From the NCBI RefSeq assembly GCF_013623905.1, contig NZ_JABKDD010000004.1:186001-250000 (forward strand): a stretch of 64,000 nt of DNA, given 5' to 3'. Under the pieces are notes generated by a model. It did no database searches. It was given only the letters and a program-made list of their open reading frames with translations, and was not told the origin of the DNA. How positions within the stretch are numbered: the stretch's first letter is position 1; every line of letters starts with the position of its first letter. This stretch comes from Brevibacterium sediminis. Lineage in GTDB: Bacteria > Actinomycetota > Actinomycetes > Actinomycetales > Brevibacteriaceae. Shown here one piece after another: positions 51,257-59,538 of the stretch. A program made the position numbers and the translations under genes.

Positions 51257-52383
51257 TCGAGACCCGGGCACCCGGCAAGCTGTTCATCGCCGGCGAGTAC
51301 GCCGTCGTCGAGCCCGGACAGCCCGCCGTGCTCATCGCCGTCGACCGGTGCATCACCGTCCGGCTGACCGAGAGCGAAGGCGCCGGCCGCATCCATTCGA
51401 GCGAATACGGTCAGGCTCCCGTCGTGTGGCGGCGCGAAGACGACGGTGAGCACATCATCGTCGACGAGCGCCCCTTCGACTATGTGCTCTCGGCGATCTC
51501 CACCGTCGAAGAGCTGCGCTCCGGCCGTGGTGCCAGCCCCCGCTACTTCGATCTCGAGATCTCCAGCGAACTCAATGACTCGGACGGCCGGAAGTTCGGT
51601 CTCGGCTCCTCAGCGGCGGTGACGGTGGCGACGATCGCCGCGCTCGATGAGTTCTATCGCCTCGGGCTGACCCTGACCGAACGCTTCAAACTCGCCGTCC
51701 TGGCGACCATCGCGATCTCCACAAAGGCCTCCGGCGGCGATCTTGCCGCGAGCACCTTCGGCGGCTGGATCCGCTACTCCTCCCCCGACCGTGCGGCCCT
51801 GCACGCTCACCGCGAGGCCCACGGGGTCGTCTCCGCCATGAGCTGCTCGGAATGGGCCGGCTGCTCGGCCAGACGGGTCACCCCACCAAGCTCGCTCGAC
51901 CTCCTCGTCGGCTGGACCGGATCACCGGCGTCGACCGAACATCTCGTCACACGGGTCCACACCCCGCGCGAGCGGACGGACGAATCCTCCTCCGAATCGT
52001 CCCCGGCAGCGCAGAAACCGCGCCCGCTCGTGTCCTTCGCCGCCGAGTCGCACACGCTCGTCGACGATCTCGTGGCGGCCTTCGACGCCGACGATGCCGA
52101 GGCGAGCCTGACCACGATCCGCGCCGTGCGTGGCCTGCTGCGGCGGCTGAGCGACTCCACGGGCAGCCTCATCGAAACCGAAGCCCTGCACGACCTGTGC
52201 GAGATCGCCGAAACCCACGGGGCCGCAGCGAAGCCCTCGGGAGCCGGCGGCGGTGACTGCGGAATCGCCCTCGCTCACCCCCACACCGAAGCACAGACCA
52301 TTCTCAGCGGCTGGGAAGCCGCCGGAATCCGACCCCTGGACCTCGGTGCCCACCGAGAGGAAGGCGAGATCGATGAGTTCTGA
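51253..52383 (+). CDS. mvaK2: Phosphomevalonate kinase
   Basis: A 376-residue GHMP kinase with APGKLFIAGEYAVVEPGQPA (about 5-24) and GLGSSAAVTVATIAAL (about 116-131), plus KPSGAGGGDCGIAL near the C-terminus. It converts phosphomevalonate to diphosphomevalonate. A charged, Ser-rich stretch at about 235-255 is an insertion. The fni gene starts inside its 3' end. Confidence 0.92.
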   Translation: MIETRAPGKLFIAGEYAVVEPGQPAVLIAVDRCITVRLTESEGAGRIHSSEYGQAPVVWRREDDGEHIIVDERPFDYVLSAISTVEELRSGRGASPRYFDLEISSELNDSDGRKFGLGSSAAVTVATIAALDEFYRLGLTLTERFKLAVLATIAISTKASGGDLAASTFGGWIRYSSPDRAALHAHREAHGVVSAMSCSEWAGCSARRVTPPSSLDLLVGWTGSPASTEHLVTRVHTPRERTDESSSESSPAAQKPRPLVSFAAESHTLVDDLVAAFDADDAEASLTTIRAVRGLLRRLSDSTGSLIETEALHDLCEIAETHGAAAKPSGAGGGDCGIALAHPHTEAQTILSGWEAAGIRPLDLGAHREEGEIDEF

Positions 52384-53533
52384 GACCCCGGCATCAGTTG
52401 AGACACCGGAGACCAAGGCCTCACGGGCCTCCCGCAAGGACGACCACGTGCGCCTCGCCTCGGCGCAGCAGACGGAAGGCCCCCGCCGCACCGACTTCGA
52501 CGACCTCGAATTCGTCCACCATGCGCTCTCGGGCACGAACCCCGAACTTGTCGACCTCAGCGTCGAACTAGGCGAGTGGACCTGGCCGACACCCTTCTAC
52601 GTCAACGGCATGACCGGCGGCACGGAGACCACGGCGAAGATCAACCGGGACCTGGCCATCGCCGCCGCCGAGACCGGTCTGCCCATGGCCTGCGGATCGA
52701 TGAGCGTGGCCCTCGACGACGCCGAGGCCGCGAAAGGCTTCACCGTTATCCGCGAGGAGAACCCGGACGGCTTCGTCATGGGCAACCTCGGTGCCGGTCG
52801 CAGCGCCGATGATGCCCGCCGGGCCGTCGAGCTGCTGAACGCCGATGCCCTCCAGCTGCACATCAATCCGGTGCAGGAGACCGCGATGCCCGAAGGCACC
52901 CGCGACTTCTCCACCTGGCTGTCCGGACTCGAGGACATCGTCGCCGCCTGCCCCGTGCCCGTCGTCGTCAAGGAAGTCGGATTCGGACTCAGCCGCCGGA
53001 CCCTGCGGCTGCTCGCCGATATCGGGGTCCAGTACGCCGATGTCTCCGGCGCCGGAGGCACAGACTTCCTGCGCATCGAGAACGATCGCTCACCGGCCGA
53101 TGACTTCTCCATGCTCACCGGCTTCGGCCAGTCCGCCCTGGCCTGCCTGCTCGACGCCCCATCCGAGTGGACTACCGAGACGACGATGGACGACGGCGTC
53201 TCGAACCGCGTGCTCCTGGCCTCCGGCGGCGTGCGCAACCCCTATGATGTCGTGAAAGCACTGGCCTGCGGTGCTCGCGCCGTCGGCGTCGCCGGCACGT
53301 TCCTGCAGACCGTGCTCGACCACGGACCGGACGGGCTCGTCGATCTCGTGCGCACCTGGCAGACTCAGACCTCGGCTCTGTTCGCCCTGCTCGGGGCGCA
53401 GCGGTCCACGGACCTCACGGCCACGGACCTGCTCACGCGGGGCCGCCTCGGCGAGTTCGCCCGCCTGCGCGGAATCGACGTCACCGCGCTCTCGCACCGA
53501 TCCGACGTCCTTTCGAGGAGGAATCAGCTGTGA
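52373..53533 (+). CDS. fni: Type 2 isopentenyl-diphosphate delta-isomerase
   Basis: A 386-residue FMN- and NADPH-dependent isomerase: RKDDHVRLA (about 21-29), NGMTGGT (about 80-86), the active-site HINPVQE and GGVRNPYDVVKALACGARAVG phosphate-binding region. It interconverts IPP and DMAPP. ATG at 52373 with GGAAGG upstream, overlapping mvaK2 by 11 bp. The type 2 enzyme is the form found with actinobacterial mevalonate clusters. Confidence 0.92.
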   Translation: MSSETPASVETPETKASRASRKDDHVRLASAQQTEGPRRTDFDDLEFVHHALSGTNPELVDLSVELGEWTWPTPFYVNGMTGGTETTAKINRDLAIAAAETGLPMACGSMSVALDDAEAAKGFTVIREENPDGFVMGNLGAGRSADDARRAVELLNADALQLHINPVQETAMPEGTRDFSTWLSGLEDIVAACPVPVVVKEVGFGLSRRTLRLLADIGVQYADVSGAGGTDFLRIENDRSPADDFSMLTGFGQSALACLLDAPSEWTTETTMDDGVSNRVLLASGGVRNPYDVVKALACGARAVGVAGTFLQTVLDHGPDGLVDLVRTWQTQTSALFALLGAQRSTDLTATDLLTRGRLGEFARLRGIDVTALSHRSDVLSRRNQL

Positions 53534-54633
53534 ATCAGCAGACCACGATCACCGGGATCCCCACCACGTGGGTCGGTCCCCTGCGGGTCAGCGGCGAAGC
53601 GCTGGCGCCGAGTGGCACCCACACCGAGGTGGCTGTGCCCCTGGCAACGTACGAGACCCCGCTGTGGCCCTCCGTCGGCCGCGGGGCATCGATCTCCCGT
53701 GAGATCGAGGGTGGGATCCGCACCGTCATCGTCGATGAGCGGATGACCCGATCCGTGCTGTTCGTGGCCGAATCAGCGATCGGCGCCGAGGCGGCCGCGC
53801 AGGCCATCCGTCACCGCACCCGCGAACTCGAAGCCGTCGTCGACGCCGGATCCGGCCACTGCCGGCTCATCGAGATCCACCCCGAGATCGTCGGGAACCT
53901 GCTCTTCGTCCGCTTCGCCTTCCGCACCAACGACGCCTCGGGCCACAATATGGTCACCCAGGCCTCGGATTCGCTCATGGACACCATTCTGTCCTGGCAG
54001 CTGGGCCTCGACTACGGCTCGGTGTCCGGCAACTACTGCTCGGACAAGAAGGCCACCGCGGTCAACGGGATCCTCGGACGCGGACGCAATGTCGTCGCCG
54101 AGATCGTCCTGCCCCACGAGATCGTCGATCGTCGCCTGCGCACGAGCGCTGAGAAGATGGTCGAACTCGTCGTGCGCAAGAACCTCGTCGGATCGACGAT
54201 CGCCGGAGCCCTGCGTTCGGCGAACGCGCACTATGCGAACATGCTGCTCGCCTTCTACCTGGCCACCGGTCAGGATGCGGCGAACATCGTCGAAGGCTCG
54301 CAGGGCATCACCTATGCGGAGAACCGCCCCGAAGGCCTGTACTTCTCGACGACGCTGCCGCACCTCATCGTCGGCACCGTGGGCAACGGCAAGGACCTGC
54401 CGCATGTCGATGAAGCGCTGGAGCGTCTGGGCTGCCGGGAGGATCGTGAGCCGGGAGCGAATTCGCGTCGACTGGCCGCACTCATGGCCGCGACCGTGCT
54501 CTGCGGTGAGCTCTCTCTGCTCGCCGCTCAGACGAACCCCGGTGAGCTGATGGACACTCACCGTCAGATGGAACGCAAGGCTGATGAGCAGCTCGCTGCC
54601 GAGACTCAGCGAGAGGACGGCGAGGCCGCATGA
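53530..54633 (+). CDS. mvaA: Hydroxymethylglutaryl-CoA reductase
   Basis: A 367-residue class I-like reductase (eukaryote/archaea/streptomycete type): DERMTRSV near 60, NDASGHNMVTQASD, the catalytic DKKATAVNGILGRGRNVVAE and the ENRPEG segment. It reduces HMG-CoA to mevalonate using NADPH. The start is GTG at 53530, overlapping the fni stop (GTGA), with AGGAGG upstream. mvaS overlaps its stop by 4 bp. Confidence 0.92.
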   Translation: MNQQTTITGIPTTWVGPLRVSGEALAPSGTHTEVAVPLATYETPLWPSVGRGASISREIEGGIRTVIVDERMTRSVLFVAESAIGAEAAAQAIRHRTRELEAVVDAGSGHCRLIEIHPEIVGNLLFVRFAFRTNDASGHNMVTQASDSLMDTILSWQLGLDYGSVSGNYCSDKKATAVNGILGRGRNVVAEIVLPHEIVDRRLRTSAEKMVELVVRKNLVGSTIAGALRSANAHYANMLLAFYLATGQDAANIVEGSQGITYAENRPEGLYFSTTLPHLIVGTVGNGKDLPHVDEALERLGCREDREPGANSRRLAALMAATVLCGELSLLAAQTNPGELMDTHRQMERKADEQLAAETQREDGEAA

Positions 54634-55940
54634 CATCACACACTGCTGCGGGCACTGTATCGATCGGCATCGACGACATCGAACTGGCCACGAGCCATCA
54701 TGTCGTCAGGCTCGATGACTTCGCCGAGGCGAACGGCACCGATCCGAACAAGTTCCGCCTCGGCCTCGGCCAAGACGAGTTCAGCTTCCCGGCACCCGAT
54801 GAGGATGTCGTAACCATGGCCGCCGCTGCCGCCGCGCCCATCATTCAGCGCAGCGGTTCCGATGGCATCCGCACGATGCTCTTCGCCACCGAATCGGGAA
54901 TCGACCAGTCGAAGGCCGCCGGCATGGCCGTGCACTCTCTGCTCGACCTGCCGTCGCAGATGCGCGTCGTCGAGGTCAAGGAAGCGTGCTATTCGGCGAC
55001 CGCAGCCCTGCAGGCCGCCGTCGGCATCGTCACCCGGTCACCGGGTCAGCGCGTGCTCGTCATCGCCTCGGATGTGGCCCGCTATGCCCTCGATTCTCCG
55101 GGTGAACCGACCCAGGGTGCCGGTGCCGTGGCGATGCTCGTCTCGGCGGATCCGAAGCTGCTCGAGATCGAACCGGTCTCGGGCCTGAACTCGGCCGATG
55201 TCGATGACTTCTGGCGCCCGAACGATTCGACGACCGCGATCGTCGACGGGGCCCTGTCGGTCACCGCGTACCTCGATGCGCTCACCGGAGCGTGGACCGA
55301 TCTGGCCGCGCAGGGCGGACCGGCCATCGCCGAGATCGACCGTGTGCTCTACCACCAGCCGTTCACGAAGATGGCGAAGAAGGCGCAGGTCCACCTCGCC
55401 GGACTCACCGGTGAGGATCTCGACACGGAGATCGTCGCGGGTGTCTCCGGCGCGGGCGCCGCTGCTGCCAGTCCCGGCCCGGCTGCCGCCCACTCGGCCG
55501 CCGCCACGGACTCAGCCACTGCCGGCGCTTCCGACAACTCCGTTGCCACTGGCCCGCGCGATACGGCGCTGGCCACGAGCACTCTGTACAACCGGCGCCT
55601 CGGCAACTCCTACACCGCTTCGCTCTACGCAGGACTGTGCTCACTGCTCGATCACGATGACGATCTTGCCGGCAAGCGCATCGGGCTGTTCAGCTATGGG
55701 TCGGGCAGCGTCGGCGAGTTCTTCACCGCCCGCGTCGTCCCCGGCTACGAACAGCATTCGCACCGGCAGTCCGTCACCGAGGCCCTCGATGCCCGGGTTC
55801 CGCTGTCCATCGACGCGTACCGCGCGCTCCACGCCGCCGAGCTCTCCAGCGCCGAGGACGTCACGACCCCGAAGGTGACTGCGGGACCGTTCCGCTTCGC
55901 CGGAATCCGCGGCGGCGCCCGCCACTACGAGCGCGCCTAG
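54630..55940 (+). CDS. mvaS: Hydroxymethylglutaryl-CoA synthase with Ala/Ser-rich insertion
   Basis: A 436-residue thiolase-fold enzyme joining acetoacetyl-CoA and acetyl-CoA. Catalytic Glu88 (ATESG), Cys120 (KEACYSATAAL) and His242 (YHQPFTKMAKK) are all present. Bacterial HMG-CoA synthases are mostly 385-400 residues; the excess is a low-complexity Ala/Ser/Gly/Asp stretch at about 272-315, just before the conserved LYNRRLGNSYTASLY. It sits on a surface loop and may be harmless. Last gene of the cluster. Confidence 0.92.
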   Translation: MTSHTAAGTVSIGIDDIELATSHHVVRLDDFAEANGTDPNKFRLGLGQDEFSFPAPDEDVVTMAAAAAAPIIQRSGSDGIRTMLFATESGIDQSKAAGMAVHSLLDLPSQMRVVEVKEACYSATAALQAAVGIVTRSPGQRVLVIASDVARYALDSPGEPTQGAGAVAMLVSADPKLLEIEPVSGLNSADVDDFWRPNDSTTAIVDGALSVTAYLDALTGAWTDLAAQGGPAIAEIDRVLYHQPFTKMAKKAQVHLAGLTGEDLDTEIVAGVSGAGAAAASPGPAAAHSAAATDSATAGASDNSVATGPRDTALATSTLYNRRLGNSYTASLYAGLCSLLDHDDDLAGKRIGLFSYGSGSVGEFFTARVVPGYEQHSHRQSVTEALDARVPLSIDAYRALHAAELSSAEDVTTPKVTAGPFRFAGIRGGARHYERA

Positions 55941-55972
55941 GCGGCTCACCCGACACTTCACGCACTGCGTTC

Positions 55973-56032
55973 GGCCCAGTTTGGGGCGAACAGCCCATGT
56001 TTGAAACTGGGCTGCTCAACTCAAACTGGGCC
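55973..56032. repeat. Three copies of an 11-bp element in inverted and direct order
   Basis: GGCCCAGTTTG (55973-55983) faces AAACTGGGC (56004-56012) and CAAACTGGGCC (56022-56032). The first and third form an 11-bp stem and the first and second a shorter stem. It follows mvaS and may terminate it. Confidence 0.6.
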
Positions 56033-56064
56033 TTTCGCGAGTTTTCAACCGACCGCAGGCACGA

Positions 56065-56110
56065 AGAAGCCCCTCACCTTGACCCTGACGGGACCCGGTG
56101 AGGGGCTTCT
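56065..56110 (-). terminator. Terminator-like hairpin after tRNA-Leu
   Basis: AGAAGCCCCTCACC (56065-56078) pairs with GGTGAGGGGCTTCT (56097-56110). On the minus strand it begins 10 bp after the tRNA 3' end. Confidence 0.6.
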
Positions 56111-56119
56111 CGTTCGCCG

Positions 56120-56203
<84 letters not shown>

Positions 56204-56750
56204 GAACAAGGTAAAACTCTAGCATCGGAGACGGCGAAACTGAAAACCGAGGAAGCCGAATCGAGGCAAACGTGTCCACCTTCACATTTTCGCCCCGCGC
56301 GGTCACTCACGCTGTGTCGCCCGCGCGGACCACGTCCATTCCGCACGGTCACTCATCGCGCATTCCACGCGGCCACTCATCTTCGCCCTTTGCAGTCATA
56401 CGCGCTCGACCCTCGCAGCCCCACGTCCTCAGCCTTCCCAGCGCCCGCCCTCGCCGCACACGGCCCCACCCGCTCGCCCCGCACTCACCCTGCGCGGCCA
56501 CACACGCTCGCCCCGCACACAGACCCACCGGCACCGCGTGCACTGCCTCGATCTTCCCTGGACGCGCGCAGGGAATCCCGGCACAGCTCCGCCCCGCGAA
56601 CACGCGTGACGTGAGTTGAGAGCCTCACCGCGTTAGGATTGGGTGTTGATGTGCCCAGAGTGCACGTGATCAGGACCACCTGGTCAGAGCACTCAAAGAC
56701 GCTAGGCGAAGAGTTCGTCCGGCAACGGCAACACCTGATGAGGAGGTGCC
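56204..56750. other. Gene-free interval with degenerate repeats upstream of fhaA
   Basis: From about 56290 to 56400 a degenerate unit of 23-27 bp based on CGCGCGGTCACTCA recurs about five times, and up to 56590 the plus strand stays rich in C and poor in G. An open frame crosses it (56272-56619), but its composition is that of the repeat and no ribosome-binding site precedes it. A -10-like TAGGAT at 56634-56639 may drive the fhaA cluster. Confidence 0.55.
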
Positions 56751-57611
56751 ATGGGGTTACTCGATCGCTTCGAGAAGGGGCTGGAGAACGTCGTCAACGG
56801 CGCCTTCGCCAAGGCTTTCAGATCCCAGGTCGAACCCGTCGAGCTCGCCGGAGCCCTGCGCCGTGAGGCCGACAACAAAGCCGCCGTGGTCTCCCGCGGT
56901 CGCACTCTGACGGCCAACCACTACGTCATCGAGCTCTCGCAGACCGACCACGACCGACTCTCCGGCCTCGAGTCCGAACTGCGCTCCGATCTGCGCCAGG
57001 TCGTCGGCGACCACGCCGTCGAACAGGCCTACAGCTTCGTCGGTCCCGTCTCCGTCGAATTCGCTCTCGCCGACGACCTCGACACGGGAATGTACCGCGT
57101 CGTGTCCTCGACTCAGCGCCCCGACGGATCCCCCGCCGCTCAGCCGGCCAACCGCGGCGGCTACGACCCGATCTCACGGGCGAATCCGATCGTCGGCGAG
57201 TCCCCGAACTCCGGTTCCCGGCCCGCGACCCCGCGCCGCACCCCCGAACCTGCCCGTTCGGCTCCGACCCCCGCCGCGACCTCGCGACCGAACCCTGCCG
57301 CCCGGCCCGCACCCGCGCGCTCAATCGAAGCCAGCGTCACCATCGACGGTCGCACGCAGATGCTGCGCCAGGGCACGAACACCTTCGGCCGATCCTCGTC
57401 GAGTTCGGACTTCGTCATCGACGATCCCGGCGTCTCACGACGTCACTTCGAGATCGTCGTCGAAGGCGACCGTGCCGTGGCCAATGACCTCGGTTCGACG
57501 AACGGCACGCTTCTGCACGGACGCAAACTGACATCGGCGACCCTGTCCGACGGTGATGTCCTCCTCGCCGGAGAGGCCGAGGTCCACTACAACGAGCGGG
57601 ATGCCCAGTGA
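56751..57611 (+). CDS. fhaA: FhaA: DUF3662 plus FHA domain protein
   Basis: A 286-residue protein. DUF3662 domain at about 1-120 (MGLLDRFEKGLENVVNGAFAK... ), Pro/Ala-rich linker (about 125-190), C-terminal FHA domain (about 195-285) with GRSSSSSDFVIDDPGVSRRHFEI and DLGSTNGT. In mycobacteria FhaA binds phosphorylated MviN/MurJ and PknB substrates and controls peptidoglycan synthesis. GAGGAGGTGCC precedes the ATG. First gene of the cluster, overlapping fhaB by 4 bp. Confidence 0.9.
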   Translation: MGLLDRFEKGLENVVNGAFAKAFRSQVEPVELAGALRREADNKAAVVSRGRTLTANHYVIELSQTDHDRLSGLESELRSDLRQVVGDHAVEQAYSFVGPVSVEFALADDLDTGMYRVVSSTQRPDGSPAAQPANRGGYDPISRANPIVGESPNSGSRPATPRRTPEPARSAPTPAATSRPNPAARPAPARSIEASVTIDGRTQMLRQGTNTFGRSSSSSDFVIDDPGVSRRHFEIVVEGDRAVANDLGSTNGTLLHGRKLTSATLSDGDVLLAGEAEVHYNERDAQ

Positions 57612-58117
57612 GCGAATTCACCGTCACCGTCTTCCGGTTGGCATTCTTCGTCATCCTCTGGCTCTTCGTCCTCGGAGTCGCTGGAGTCCTCCGCCGCGAC
57701 ATCTTCGGCCCCCGGAAGGCCCGCGCCGGAACGAAAGCTCGCCGAGGCGGCTCCAAGTCCGCCCCGCCGCCACCGTCGCGTCCGGCTCCCGCACCTCGTC
57801 CGGCGGCCGCCCCGGTCGCCCACGCCCATCCGGGCACCATCCGCATCACCGACGGCCCCTTGGCCGGGCAGACGCTGATGCTCTCGGGAGCGCCAGTGAC
57901 CTTCGGCCGAGCCCCCGACAACACGATCATCATCAATGACGACTTCGCTTCCAGCCATCATGCGCGGATCTCGGCGAAGAACGGAGCCTGGATGCTCGAA
58001 GACCTCGGGTCGACGAACGGCACCATCGTCGACGGCTCGCGCATGACCGGGCCCATCCAGTTGGCCATCGGCACCCGGATCACCATCGGACATACGACCC
58101 TGGAGACCCAATCGTGA
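57608..58117 (+). CDS. fhaB: FhaB (FipA): membrane-anchored FHA protein
   Basis: A 169-residue protein: one membrane segment (about 8-28), Pro/Ala-rich linker (about 40-75), FHA domain (about 78-165) with FGRAPDNTIIINDDFASSHHARI and DLGSTNGTIVDG. It reads phosphothreonine marks made by the division kinases. Overlaps fhaA and pstP by 4 bp each. Confidence 0.9.
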   Translation: MSEFTVTVFRLAFFVILWLFVLGVAGVLRRDIFGPRKARAGTKARRGGSKSAPPPPSRPAPAPRPAAAPVAHAHPGTIRITDGPLAGQTLMLSGAPVTFGRAPDNTIIINDDFASSHHARISAKNGAWMLEDLGSTNGTIVDGSRMTGPIQLAIGTRITIGHTTLETQS

Positions 58118-59538
58118 CGACCGGCGGTACCATCACTCTCCGTTCGGCAGCCCGGTCTCATACCGGGCTGGTTCGTAAGAACAACCAGGACTCCGGCTAC
58201 GCGGGACCCAATTTCCTGCTCATCGCCGACGGAATGGGCGGTCACGCCGGCGGAGACGTCGCCTCGGCGATCACCGTGTCCCGCTTGGCCGAACTCGATC
58301 ACGAGCCCGGAGGCGAGGACGCCCTCGAAATCCTGCGGACCTCGATCCTCGAGGCCAATGACCGCATCTGCCGCGGCGTCGGCGAGCAGCCCGAACTCGC
58401 CGGAATGGGCACCACCGTCACCGCGGTGCTGCGCGCCCCCGGCAATCGCTTCGCTCTCGCCCATATCGGCGACTCCCGCGGCTATGTGCTCCGCGACGAC
58501 AGACTCCAGCCGATCACCCACGACCACACGTTCGTGCAGATGCTCGTGGATGAGGGCCGGATCACCGCTGAGGAGGCCGAGACCCACCCGCAGCGCTCGG
58601 TCGTGATGAAGGTCCTCGGCGACGTCGGGGCCTCCCCCGACCTCGACCTGTCCCTGCGTGAGGCCCAGGTCGGCGACCGTTGGATGCTGTGCTCGGACGG
58701 TCTGACCGGATTCGCCGATATCGACGACATCACCCGCGTGCTCAAAGAAGTGGCCGACCCCGACGAGGCCTGCCGTCAGCTCATCGACCTGGCGCTGGCC
58801 GGGGGCGGAGCCGACAATGTCACCGTCGTCGTCGGCGATGTCCTCGAAGGCGAAGTCGAGACCACCGAAGGCGTGTCCGTCGGCTCCGTCCACCTCAACC
58901 CCCGCTACGCCGCGATCGGTGCGAACCCTGATGCCGAGGCGGCCGTGGACACCGAAGCCCATGCGACCTTCGCCGAGGATGACGTGTCCGCCGACACCGC
59001 CCCGATCCAGACCGTGGACGGCGAGGACGTCGAAGCACGGGACGGAACCACTCAGCAGCTGCGGACGAACACCGCGGCAGACGAGGAGGCCGACCTCGAC
59101 GATGAGGACGAGAAAAGGTCCTACCTCGGATGGATCATCACCGCCATCGTGATCGTCGCGCTGGCCGTCGGCGGATTCTTCGCCTTTAACTACGTCAGCC
59201 ACCAGTACTATGTCGCCGACGACGACGGCAAGGTCTCCCTCTACCGCGGTCTCGACACGACGCTCGGGCCCATCGAACTCAGCCGCCTCGTCGACACCAC
59301 GGACATCGAGGTCGGCAGCCTCAACAGCTACTCCCAGGACCGTCTGCGCGGATCGATTCCCGCCGGGTCACGCGATGAGGCCGATCGCATCATCGACAAT
59401 CTGCGCAAGGAATCCGATCGCTCCTCCGGCATGTCCGGCGATGTCGAGGACTCGACGAGTCCGAGCGACCCGGCCCCCTCACCTCCGGATTCGAAGTCTG
59501 CCGACCCCAGTGACGCCATCACCCGGGAGTCGCAGTGA
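58114..59538 (+). CDS. pstP: PP2C-type Ser/Thr phosphatase PstP
   Basis: A 474-residue protein. PP2C domain at about 8-250 with RSHTGLVRKNNQDSGY, IADGMGGHAGGDVAS, MGTTVTAVL and GADNVTVVVGD; acidic linker (about 265-335), one membrane segment (about 342-362) and an extracellular tail of about 110 residues. It removes phosphates placed by the cluster's kinase. Start overlaps fhaB; RodA starts at its stop. Confidence 0.92.
   Translation: MTTGGTITLRSAARSHTGLVRKNNQDSGYAGPNFLLIADGMGGHAGGDVASAITVSRLAELDHEPGGEDALEILRTSILEANDRICRGVGEQPELAGMGTTVTAVLRAPGNRFALAHIGDSRGYVLRDDRLQPITHDHTFVQMLVDEGRITAEEAETHPQRSVVMKVLGDVGASPDLDLSLREAQVGDRWMLCSDGLTGFADIDDITRVLKEVADPDEACRQLIDLALAGGGADNVTVVVGDVLEGEVETTEGVSVGSVHLNPRYAAIGANPDAEAAVDTEAHATFAEDDVSADTAPIQTVDGEDVEARDGTTQQLRTNTAADEEADLDDEDEKRSYLGWIITAIVIVALAVGGFFAFNYVSHQYYVADDDGKVSLYRGLDTTLGPIELSRLVDTTDIEVGSLNSYSQDRLRGSIPAGSRDEADRIIDNLRKESDRSSGMSGDVEDSTSPSDPAPSPPDSKSADPSDAITRESQ

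Noticed and set aside
56272-56619. Possible small gene of 115 codons
   Set aside because: It is made of degenerate repeats, has no ribosome-binding site, and is rich in Pro/Arg/His/Ser, as expected from C-rich non-coding DNA.
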